The notes under the pieces: generated by a model
Seen by the model: the letters and a program-made list of their open reading frames with translations, nothing else
Database searches by the model: none
What the model was told of the DNA's origin: nothing
Assembly: GCA_021809565.1 (NCBI GenBank)
Contig: JAJZKG010000001.1
Span: 1 to 64,000 of the forward strand
Length of the DNA: 64,000 nucleotides
Direction of reading: 5' to 3'
DNA from: a bacterium
Lineage (GTDB): Bacteria; Patescibacteria; Dojkabacteria; JAKAPS01; JAJZLI01
Translations under genes and position numbers: made by a program
Part shown: positions 45,618 to 54,209 of the stretch, piece by piece
Layout of the letters: every line of letters starts with the position of its first letter
Position numbering within the stretch: the stretch's first letter is position 1

Positions 45618-47918
45618 ATGGGGATAAAGTTAATAGACATTATTGTTCCAGTTTATAATGCATTTGAAGAGACTAAAAAATGTATAGAAAGTGTTATACA
45701 AAATACTCAAGATGTTCCATATAGACTAATTATATTCAATGATGCGAGTACTGATAGTAGAATAAAAAGTGAATTTTCTAAATATCATAATGGTAATAAT
45801 ATATTCTATTATGAGAACAATAAAAATCTAGGTTTTATTAAAACAGTAAACAAGGCATTCTCTTTATCTAAAATCAATGATGTAGTTATATTAAATAGTG
45901 ATACCATAGTAACAAAACATTGGTTATCTGAGATGAAGGACTCTGTTGCAAATTCAGATAGGGTTGCTACATGTATGCCAATAAGCAATGAAGCCACTAT
46001 TTATTCAATCCAGCGTTATACCAAAATAAATCTACTAGATAATTTTTCTATAGATGATATCGGTAGTGTACTATATAAAAATGGGTTAAGGCTAAACCTG
46101 GAAATTCCAGTAGGAGTGGGGTTCTGCTTATATATAACAAGAAATTCTTTAAATGATATAGGGTTTTTTGATGAAATATTTGGTAAGGGGTATGGAGAAG
46201 AAAATGATTTTTGTATGAAAGCTTCTAAAAAGGGCTATAAACATATACTTTGTGATAGTGCCTTTGTATACCACAAAGGACACGTATCAATGAAAGAAGC
46301 TGGTATTTTAAAAAAAGATAAAGATGACACATTACTACACAACGAAAAATTATTAAATGAAAAACATCCTGATTATCTTCCTACCATTCATAAATTTTTA
46401 GATCAAAATACTTCTACTCTTTCTGAAATATCCAATAATCTTCTTTTAAACATTATCCCTCGAAGTAAAAAGCAAAAAATCTTATATGTGTTGCACAATT
46501 ATAATGATCAAAATGTATCCGGAGGAACAGAGCTACATGTAAAAGATTTATGTGATAATTTCTCTAATGATAATATTGTATATATACTATATCCAAATAA
46601 CGGAGATATATTTTTGATTGAAAACTATAAAGGAGTTGTAAATAATTATGCATTTCCTGTTGGGGAATATTTTAATTATCCTAAAGTATTTGATATTGAT
46701 TATAGAAAAACCATAGTTCATATATTTGATTTATTTCCGTTCGATATTGTGCATATACATCATACAATGAATTTAGGGTTTGATATTTTTTCTATTGCTA
46801 AAGAAAAAAATATTCCTATTATATATACAATACATGATTATTATTCTATATCTCCAGCTCCAAATTTAACAGATACAGATGGTAATTTTTTAGGCATTCC
46901 TATGGATGTAGATAAATGGAACTTATCATTAAGGGAAAAATTTGATTACAACAGTTTGAATATAGATTTATGGCAAAGGGATTGTTTTAATGCAATATCT
47001 TTATCAGATTGCATAGTAGTTCCTTCAGAATCAGTAAAAAATATACTTCTTGGTTTTTATCCTAAACTTAAAAATATTAAAATAATTGAGCATGGGGTAG
47101 ATACAAAAATGAAAATTCAGAATAATCAACCCGTTGATGTAATAAAAAATATAGCTTTTATTGGACATATTCATTATCCAACTAAAGGTAGAGATATAAT
47201 CAATGAATCAATCCCGCTACTTTTAAAGAAGGGATATTCAATATATATATTTGGGAGTGATAAATCACAATTAGATATGGATGAAGATATCAATGAAAGA
47301 GTTCATATAAAAGGGAAATTCAATAAAAGTGAAATAGTGAATATGTTATTTGAGGATCATATAGATATCGTATGTTTATTGTCTACATGGCCAGAAACTT
47401 ATTCTTATACACTAACAGAATCTCTACTTGCTGGAATACCAGTAATCGTAAGTAACTTTGGAGCGTTGAAAGAAAGAGTAGAGAAATTAAAAGTAGGATA
47501 TGTTCTAAAACAGTATGATAGTAAATCTTTAGTAAATCTTGTGGATAGAGTATCTGACGATAATAAACAATACATGGTATATAAAAATAATATACAAAAC
47601 TTGAAATTTTTGAGTATTTCCGAAATGATTAGAGAATATAAGGATGTTTACAATGACTTTTCAAGAGTTATACATAAAATAGATATACAACTTTACACAC
47701 TAGAAACACACAGTCATATGTTTAATGTAATTGATAGTAATGAAAAATTAAGGATTGCTTTAAACGATACGAATGAAGAAAGGATTAGGCTATCGAATAC
47801 TATTATAAAAATGGACAATACTATTACAGAAATGAATAAGAGTCTTAAATATATACATAAATTTAGGTATATATATAAACCAATAAAAAAGATTCTTAAG
47901 CCAAGTAAAAATAATTAG
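45618..47918 (+). CDS. GT2-GT4 fusion glycosyltransferase
   Basis: 766 residues. An N-terminal GT2 domain (~1-245) has IDIIVPVYNAFEE, NNKNLGFIKTVNKAF, VILNSDTIV, and FFDEIFGKGYGEENDFCMKA. A GT4 domain (~290-680) has the glycine-rich NVSGGTELHVKDL loop, IVHIHHTMNLGF, and the donor-site TWPETYSYTLTESLLAGIPVI. The final ~85 residues form a coiled-coil (SNTIIKMDNTITEMNKS). Fusions of this kind build repeating surface polysaccharides in two steps. It converges with the next gene, overlapping by four bases. Confidence 0.9.
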   Translation: MGIKLIDIIVPVYNAFEETKKCIESVIQNTQDVPYRLIIFNDASTDSRIKSEFSKYHNGNNIFYYENNKNLGFIKTVNKAFSLSKINDVVILNSDTIVTKHWLSEMKDSVANSDRVATCMPISNEATIYSIQRYTKINLLDNFSIDDIGSVLYKNGLRLNLEIPVGVGFCLYITRNSLNDIGFFDEIFGKGYGEENDFCMKASKKGYKHILCDSAFVYHKGHVSMKEAGILKKDKDDTLLHNEKLLNEKHPDYLPTIHKFLDQNTSTLSEISNNLLLNIIPRSKKQKILYVLHNYNDQNVSGGTELHVKDLCDNFSNDNIVYILYPNNGDIFLIENYKGVVNNYAFPVGEYFNYPKVFDIDYRKTIVHIFDLFPFDIVHIHHTMNLGFDIFSIAKEKNIPIIYTIHDYYSISPAPNLTDTDGNFLGIPMDVDKWNLSLREKFDYNSLNIDLWQRDCFNAISLSDCIVVPSESVKNILLGFYPKLKNIKIIEHGVDTKMKIQNNQPVDVIKNIAFIGHIHYPTKGRDIINESIPLLLKKGYSIYIFGSDKSQLDMDEDINERVHIKGKFNKSEIVNMLFEDHIDIVCLLSTWPETYSYTLTESLLAGIPVIVSNFGALKERVEKLKVGYVLKQYDSKSLVNLVDRVSDDNKQYMVYKNNIQNLKFLSISEMIREYKDVYNDFSRVIHKIDIQLYTLETHSHMFNVIDSNEKLRIALNDTNEERIRLSNTIIKMDNTITEMNKSLKYIHKFRYIYKPIKKILKPSKNN

Positions 47919-50101
47919 TGGGACTCTTTTATACTAGGTAAAGTATTCAATATTTTTTCTAAATTTACAGAACCTATTAACAGTGTATAATTTTTGTAAG
48001 CATGTTCTAAAGCACTTTCTCCAATACGTATCCTTTCTTGTTTATTTTCGACCAGTAATTTTAATCCTACATACCAATCTTCTCCTTGATTACATAGTAT
48101 AATATCTTTATTATTTCTCAATTCTCTGTACTCTCCAACATTAGAGGCAATTGTTGGTATACCTAAGAAAGATAATTCTTGAAACTTAATATTACTTTTG
48201 GCATTGTTAAATTCATTATTCTCAAGCGGGACTATGTTAATATCAAAAGAACTTAAATTTCTTACATATTCTTCCAATGATTCACTATATTGGACTTGAA
48301 TAATTCTACTGCCAAATTTTTTTCTTAAATTATTAGATATATTTAAATACCCCAGTATTTTTAAATATACATTTTTGTACTCTGTTAGTATCTTTTCTAA
48401 TTCACCCTCTATGTTTTTAAAATCGTGATTATGGGTTTTTGTACCAGAGGAATAACCGATGATAATTTTATTCTTATTTTCTGATCTGAAGTTCCGTTTA
48501 TATTTTTTTGCCGTATCTATAAAGTTAAAATTTTGCACATTTTTATGGATAAATGTTTTTAACCCTAATTTTGATATTCTTTGATACAAATCTTCTGAAC
48601 TGACTAATACAGCATCTGCTTTCAGCATCAGTTTTTTATTATTAGAATATAGTGATTTTGCCTTATTTTTCTCTAATGAATCTCTATTTTTTAAAGAAGG
48701 GATACTTTCGATCATAGATTCTTCAAATACTAAATCATCTATATCATAAAGGACTAATTTATTTAATTTTGTACATTCATCTAAAAATGCTGTTATTTCT
48801 CTATTAAATTGTACTCTTTGGAAAATAAAACAATTATAGTGGTTGAGTATCTTAGATAGATTAACTTTTTCTATATCTACTATATCTACTGAATAGTCAA
48901 TATATTCAAGTTCTTTTTTCAAATTTTCTACCCTGTATTCTTTAACAGTTCCTGGACAGCCAGCTATAATCAAAACATCTTTTTTGAATACCTTATTCTT
49001 CACTATAAAATGTTTGATTTTGGCATATTTTAAGAATATTTTCCAAGTTAGAGATTCATATATTTCATTAAGTTTGTTATTACTATCTTCTAGTGTTTTA
49101 TTAATATTATCATATTCCTCTTCTAGTGCCATGTAGGTATCCAAAAGTTTTTCATGTTCATTTTTAAATTTTTTAAGGTATTGCACCTCTTTCTCTAGAT
49201 AATTAATTCTGTCTTCAGCAATTTTAAACAGAGAATCTTTTTCTGAAGATTCTCTGTGCCTTTTTTCTGATAAAGCATTTATTGTATCTCTTAAAGCATA
49301 CACTGTTAAGACTTCATTAGTAAGTAGCTTTGATAATCTTTCTATCTTTTTTGGACCTTTTATTATCTTGGGTGTTTTATTTAATATGTATGTTCTATCT
49401 GCCAAAACCTTTTCAGGGTTTCTGTTTATTTCTCCACCCATCCTATTAACTATATTGTTATTTTTTCTATCTATCCATATGTTCCATTCATTTGTAACCT
49501 TATTGATTCTTATAGGGACCGTTAATTGCATTAATCTTCTTAAAAAATCCCAATCATTCTCATAAAGATTCTCATGTGTATCATCATAAAGTCCAGTTTT
49601 TTTTAATATTGCCCTTGTATGTATTTTTGCGTGGTCAGCAATATAATTTTTTGTAATAAATTCATCCTGAGTTATATCTTTATTTTCTGGAAGTAATAAA
49701 ATTCGGTCAATTTCCTCTTTGGTGTCCACATATCTTTTTACTACATAGGTATTTGAATATACTAAGTCCACTTTCTCTTTACTTATTATATTATATAATG
49801 AATCTAGGTGATTGGGATACCAAATATCATCATCATCTAAATATGCAATATATTTTGAACGTGAATTCTTAATACCTATATTTGTCGCATGGGAAACACC
49901 ACCATGTTTAGCACTTATTAATTTCATCCTTATATCATTATACGAATTAACTATGTCTGATATATCTTCTCCTCCATCATTAACTATTGTTAATATCCAG
50001 TACGGATAAGTTTGTTGGATTACACTATTAATAGCATCTTTTATATACTGCCTTCCATTATATGTTGCCATTATTATGTCAATTGTAGAATCTGTATTCA
50101 T
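47915..50101 (-). CDS. GT2-coiled coil-GT4 fusion glycosyltransferase
   Basis: 728 residues. The N-terminal GT2 domain (~1-230) has IDIIMATYNGRQYI, AYLDDDDIWYP at the metal site, and YENDWDFLRRL. A coiled-coil spans ~285-365. The C-terminal GT4-like domain (~385-720) has IFQRVQFN, LYDIDDLVFEES, GYSSGTKTHNHDF, and the donor site NIKFQELSFLGIPTIASNVGEY. The order resembles the preceding gene with the coiled coil placed between the domains, acting as a spacer between the two active sites. It probably acts on the same glycan. It heads toward the convergent gene with a 4-base overlap. Confidence 0.9.
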   Translation of the reverse strand: MNTDSTIDIIMATYNGRQYIKDAINSVIQQTYPYWILTIVNDGGEDISDIVNSYNDIRMKLISAKHGGVSHATNIGIKNSRSKYIAYLDDDDIWYPNHLDSLYNIISKEKVDLVYSNTYVVKRYVDTKEEIDRILLLPENKDITQDEFITKNYIADHAKIHTRAILKKTGLYDDTHENLYENDWDFLRRLMQLTVPIRINKVTNEWNIWIDRKNNNIVNRMGGEINRNPEKVLADRTYILNKTPKIIKGPKKIERLSKLLTNEVLTVYALRDTINALSEKRHRESSEKDSLFKIAEDRINYLEKEVQYLKKFKNEHEKLLDTYMALEEEYDNINKTLEDSNNKLNEIYESLTWKIFLKYAKIKHFIVKNKVFKKDVLIIAGCPGTVKEYRVENLKKELEYIDYSVDIVDIEKVNLSKILNHYNCFIFQRVQFNREITAFLDECTKLNKLVLYDIDDLVFEESMIESIPSLKNRDSLEKNKAKSLYSNNKKLMLKADAVLVSSEDLYQRISKLGLKTFIHKNVQNFNFIDTAKKYKRNFRSENKNKIIIGYSSGTKTHNHDFKNIEGELEKILTEYKNVYLKILGYLNISNNLRKKFGSRIIQVQYSESLEEYVRNLSSFDINIVPLENNEFNNAKSNIKFQELSFLGIPTIASNVGEYRELRNNKDIILCNQGEDWYVGLKLLVENKQERIRIGESALEHAYKNYTLLIGSVNLEKILNTLPSIKESH

Positions 50102-50106
50102 GATTT

Positions 50107-50913
50107 TTATACAAATAAAGCATTATTATAAATATTAGTGTTCAAATACAAAAAAATGATTATTAACAAAATTAATAATATAATAAATTTCAAAATAATT
50201 ATCTTATATTGTTTTGTATTGTAAAATAAGTAGATAATGAAAGATATTATTAATATTGATATTACCATAAAATATGATATAAATATCAAATAAATGAAAT
50301 GGTTTTTCATAAAAGAAGGTTTATATTGGCTCATCTCTATTTTTAATAAAAACATTGAATTTCGGATGTTTGCTATAGAGAATAGATTTTTCTGAAAAGT
50401 AAATCCCATTAAAATATTGCCTTTGAGAATTTTCTTATTATAATATACTTGGTTGTCACTCTTAACCAACCCTAAATAAAAGGAATCCACGTTGGTAAAA
50501 TTTACACCTTTAACCGATAGCTCATAATTACCTTTATTCTTTATTTTGCATGGAAAAGAATTTAATAAATTATTATTTATATATATTACTGACATCGAAG
50601 ACTTGCAAGCCTGCAGGTTGTTTTTCAGTAATTCAACCATAATTGAGCTACTATAATTTTCACTAGGGGTGTTGTTCTTGTTAAGTAAATATATATTTAA
50701 ACTCTTTAAATTTTTTTGAGTCACTTGTATGTTTTTCTCAATTATACTTTTATTGCTTATGTTGATGTATTGACTTGGAGGGGCATATTTAAATGATGTA
50801 TTTGTAGAAAAATTAGTGGTTACATATATTACTGATATTATGAATATATAGTAGAGTATAATTATTGAAATAATTGTTATAAAAATTGATTTTAATAATA
50901 TTTTTTTATTCAT
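50107..50913 (-). CDS. Membrane protein of the glycan cluster, unknown
   Basis: 268 residues from the ATG at 50913, two bases after the stop of the upstream gene. A start at 50931 would overlap it. An N-terminal helix (SIFITIISIIILYYIFIISVIYV) is followed by a ~150-residue external region with Cys residues, then two C-terminal helices (LIFISYFMVISILIISFIIYLFY and IIILKFIILLILLIIIFLYL). Family not recognised. Tight linkage to the GT-C gene suggests a joint role in transferring or presenting sugars outside the membrane. Confidence 0.7.
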   Translation of the reverse strand: MNKKILLKSIFITIISIIILYYIFIISVIYVTTNFSTNTSFKYAPPSQYINISNKSIIEKNIQVTQKNLKSLNIYLLNKNNTPSENYSSSIMVELLKNNLQACKSSMSVIYINNNLLNSFPCKIKNKGNYELSVKGVNFTNVDSFYLGLVKSDNQVYYNKKILKGNILMGFTFQKNLFSIANIRNSMFLLKIEMSQYKPSFMKNHFIYLIFISYFMVISILIISFIIYLFYNTKQYKIIILKFIILLILLIIIFLYLNTNIYNNALFV

Positions 50914-50914
50914 A

Positions 50915-52327
50915 TTACAGATAAAATGCATGTATTAATATACCAAATAGGGCAGTAATATTGAAAATTACTATTAAGACTATTACAGAAGTATAGACTA
51001 TATGTAACAGATACTTTTTTCTAATTAATTGTTGTAGACCATATACTAAAAGTATTGAGATACTTGTTATTACAGGGAAAAAATAATGTCCTTGTATAAA
51101 AAAATCACGGGTATTCTTCAGTGAGATAAAGTCTAAATATATCAAGAATATTGAATATATGGAAACAATAAATATTAAGTATAAGATATTTAATAAGTTT
51201 TTGTATTTTTTGTGTAGTATTTTATAATAATGAATATAATTATATAGATATATAAATATCCCAACAAAAGATAATGTACTAAGAAAGAATAAAATATCAT
51301 AGTACTGTTGTCTAAATTTGAAATACCCCCACCCAAAAGTTCCCCAGAATGATTGAAAAACATATCCATTTTGGAGGTAATTATTGTAGTAATTGGCAAT
51401 ATAGGTAAAAGGAGAAAAGACTGTGAGTCCCTGAAAGGTAGTTGTAATATATGAGTATATCAGATTAAATCCTTTTAAATACAGCAGTAGTACTATCATA
51501 ATTATTAATAAAGGGGCGATCAAATATACTCGCTTATCTCTCTTTAAATTTATTTTAAATTTATGTACCTGTACTACATATAATAGTAGTAATACTGGTA
51601 TTAGGAGATAAGCACTTTGTTTTGTTAGAATACCCAGGAGTATCACGATGATTGCCATAATATTTGATCTTATATCAAGTGTTTTTGAATTTAATATTTT
51701 TAATCCATAGTATGTAAATATGGAGAATAGTGTAATGATTAAATTATCTGGGTTAATAGACACCGTAAACTGTGAAAGCATAGGTAAAAATCCTATGAAT
51801 ATCACTGTGGTATATTGAGCCAGTCTATCTTTCTTAAAGATTATTTGGGAACTTTTATAAGAGAAGAATATTGTGATTAAAAAGAATATGATTGATAGAA
51901 ATCTAATTGATTCTATCTGAAAAAATATACTTCTTGTAGAAAAAATTTTATATATTCCCGCTGCTAGAAAGTAATATAGTGGTGGATATGCTTCTACTGT
52001 ACCACTATACTTAAAAGTTTTTTGATCGTGTATGGAACTATATTCTTTTTTAAAAGATTTTTCTCCTTTTGCATTGATATTTTTATTAAATGTATATCTA
52101 GAATTTGTAGCGAAACTGAGAAATTGAAATAGTTTATATTCTTCTATACTAATTGTACTATTAGTGTCATATGTACCATACATGGCTATATGCTGGATTT
52201 GAGCAAAGTGTGCTGGTTCATCAAAACTCTGAAATATTGGCAAAGAAATCCACCAAGCCAATAAAGACACAAATATAGAGAGAAAGATTACTATTAATAA
52301 AATGTTAGATTTAACTTTATTTCTCAC
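50915..52327 (-). CDS. DUF2142/GT-C-like integral membrane glycosyltransferase
   Basis: 470 residues with about 10-11 hydrophobic helices. The first external loop has FQSFDEPAHFAQIQHIA, the DE-containing motif of DUF2142 and related GT-C (PMT/ArnT-type) enzymes. VEAYPPLYYFLAAGIYK and SINPDNLIITLFSIFTYYGL follow as in that family. Such enzymes use polyprenyl-phosphate sugars and act on the outer face of the membrane. It is followed, with a one-base gap, by a membrane protein. The 183 bases upstream (52328-52510) contain a TATAAT at 52475-52480 and nothing else I can identify. Confidence 0.85.
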   Translation of the reverse strand: MRNKVKSNILLIVIFLSIFVSLLAWWISLPIFQSFDEPAHFAQIQHIAMYGTYDTNSTISIEEYKLFQFLSFATNSRYTFNKNINAKGEKSFKKEYSSIHDQKTFKYSGTVEAYPPLYYFLAAGIYKIFSTRSIFFQIESIRFLSIIFFLITIFFSYKSSQIIFKKDRLAQYTTVIFIGFLPMLSQFTVSINPDNLIITLFSIFTYYGLKILNSKTLDIRSNIMAIIVILLGILTKQSAYLLIPVLLLLYVVQVHKFKINLKRDKRVYLIAPLLIIMIVLLLYLKGFNLIYSYITTTFQGLTVFSPFTYIANYYNNYLQNGYVFQSFWGTFGWGYFKFRQQYYDILFFLSTLSFVGIFIYLYNYIHYYKILHKKYKNLLNILYLIFIVSIYSIFLIYLDFISLKNTRDFFIQGHYFFPVITSISILLVYGLQQLIRKKYLLHIVYTSVIVLIVIFNITALFGILIHAFYL

Positions 52328-52510
52328 GATATATTTTAACTATAAAGTTCGAATTTTGATATACTTTTCATTTTTTTATTAAATTAACGTATAAGGATTA
52401 TATCTTTTTTTGGATGTTGTTGCACATATGAGGTAGAGCTAAGTTATTTTCATAGAAATTTAATATATTTAAATTATAATCAATTTGTTAAGTTTAATTC
52501 AGGATAAATT

Positions 52511-52714
52511 ATGTATCCTCTTAGTTTCAGTGATGTGAAAGTGAAATCCTTTAAGGGAGGTACACCTGAAGAGGTTTCAAATCAAATGCAAAAATTTTTA
52601 TTGAATGATGATAAAAAAGATAATTTAGTATTACAAATCAAGGTTTTTGATATTATGGAAATGGTTGGAGGTTTTAGGCAGACCCAAGGTATTGTTATAT
52701 ATGGGAAAAAATAG
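52511..52714 (+). CDS. Small Cse60-like protein
   Basis: 67 residues. An AGGA ribosome-binding site lies 6 bases before the ATG. The pattern (VKVKSFKGGTPEEVSNQMQKFL, LVLQIKVFDI, IVIYGKK) resembles short beta-alpha-beta proteins annotated as Cse60-like, in which a Glu-rich helix is flanked by strands. Weak match and unknown role. It precedes, on the opposite strand, a disrupted membrane gene. Confidence 0.5.
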   Translation: MYPLSFSDVKVKSFKGGTPEEVSNQMQKFLLNDDKKDNLVLQIKVFDIMEMVGGFRQTQGIVIYGKK

Positions 52715-52741
52715 AATTTTAAATTTATAATTTATAAAAGT

Positions 52742-53518
52742 CTATTTGTCTGTTTTGTCCTCAAATTTAAATTTGCTATTGGATATCTTTTCAAGGGTAG
52801 TTAGTGTCATTTTTATTGAACATATTGTATTTTGCAATTCATTTATAAAAATTGGATATAAAGTTGGTAGATATTTATTTATCATATCTTTTGTTTCCTG
52901 TGGTATTTCTAAATCTGCACCAATTTTTTCTTTTGACTGTATGTTTGCCAGTTTTATTGAAGAAAATATTAAATTTGTTAAATTAAATACTCTATTGGTT
53001 CTTATTTTTAATCTATTGATCTCATTATATGCCTCTTTAAATTTTAAAGTATCTTATATTTCTATTGATTCTATTATTAGTCCAGAACCCATAAGGTTTA
53101 TGTAATAGTTATCTTTCATAGTATTGATAATTTCGCCACATGCAAGATTTAATTGTTGTATTTTGCCTATAGAGGTATCTAATACGGATTTATTTTCATC
53201 AATATTTATAGGAAAATTATTTATTTCTTTTTGAACTTGTTTTAAAACAGTATAATTTCTGTCCAGTTCGTTTCCTATTATCATAATAAGATGGAAATAA
53301 GTTTGTGCTACTTTTTTTTGATTAGATATACTGTATATTATCAGAGGCATAATAATGGTTGCCGTAGTAAATATCATTATCATGAGAGTATCGATAATGT
53401 TTGATGGTGATAATTTATATAGATATGCAAAGTATAGATATATTAATATAAGTAGGGTGGTAATAACACCAATATAGATAACTCCAGAATAAGTACTTAG
53501 TTTTTTATTTTTTTGCAT
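52742..53518 (-). pseudogene. Membrane protein gene interrupted by one in-frame TAA
   Basis: The first 154 codons encode two membrane helices (VIYIGVITTLLILIYLYFAYL and IIDTLMIMIFTTATIIMPLIIY) and a cytosolic helical part, ending LIIESIEI at a TAA (53054-53056). The same frame then stays open for 103 more codons (DTLKFKEAYNEINRL..., IPQETKDMINKYLPTLYP..., SNSKFKFEDKTDK) to a TAG at 52742. The composition of the second part is protein-like and helical, so the whole was probably one 258-residue protein. A single point mutation, readthrough or sequencing error explains it. Family not recognised. Confidence 0.75.
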
Positions 53519-53609
53519 TGTAGAATTTTATATATCTTGTATTATATCTCTTTTGAAGGATTGTTGCCATAAAATGTGGTTTTTATTAATAATGTAATAT
53601 AATCAAAAT

Positions 53610-54182
53610 ATGGATACAGGGTATATAATGATTGACGGTCATCATTTATGTGCAAGCATTAATGAGGTTTATAAAATAAGACCGCAATTAAGAAGTAAAA
53701 AACTAGATATAACATTACTAACCAATGCTTTAGTTGAACTTTGGTTAGAGAATATTGATCAAGCTACAAGAGTAAATTTTTATTTTAAAAAAGGAGATGA
53801 CAGAATACATTCAGTGATTAACATATCGGATTCTAGAAAACCTGGGTATAAAGATCATTGGAAAATAATAGAGTGTTGTATTAGTATTAAAGAGGGTGTT
53901 CCTGATTTAGAACTTGAAAAATTAAGTTCTAAGTATAGAGATATATTTCCTAAAAGAGAAAAAGGAGTTGATATAAAATTAGCATGTGATGCCTTACTTG
54001 CTGTGGCAAATAATAGGGTTCAAAATATAGTATTTTTAGTAAATGACAGAGACTATATTCCTTTATTTGAAGCTATTGAGGAGCAAGGAGGAAATGCATA
54101 TCTTACAGCCCTAGATTCAAAACAAAAAATAGCAAAAGATTTGACAGATCTTGCAGATAAATTTTTAACGTTAGATTCTTAA
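53610..54182 (+). CDS. NYN-domain (PIN-like) nuclease
   Basis: 190 residues. The NYN fold is recognised by IMIDGHHL (Asp9), EKGVDIKLACDALL (Asp121, Asp127), IVFLVNDRDYIPLFEAI (Asp146, Asp148) and GGNAYL, the LabA/NYN pattern of metal-dependent RNases. TATAAT at 53598-53603 lies six bases before the ATG, so the transcript should be leaderless. The KAP NTPase gene starts 28 bases downstream. A nuclease with a membrane NTPase is a typical effector-sensor layout for phage defence. Confidence 0.88.
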   Translation: MDTGYIMIDGHHLCASINEVYKIRPQLRSKKLDITLLTNALVELWLENIDQATRVNFYFKKGDDRIHSVINISDSRKPGYKDHWKIIECCISIKEGVPDLELEKLSSKYRDIFPKREKGVDIKLACDALLAVANNRVQNIVFLVNDRDYIPLFEAIEEQGGNAYLTALDSKQKIAKDLTDLADKFLTLDS

Positions 54183-54209
54183 TTGGATAAGATATTTATT
54201 TGAGCAAAT

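Noticed and set aside
52746..53105. Plus-strand 119-codon frame
   Set aside because: It is the mirror of the disrupted minus-strand membrane gene, which has better helices and continuity across the TAA.
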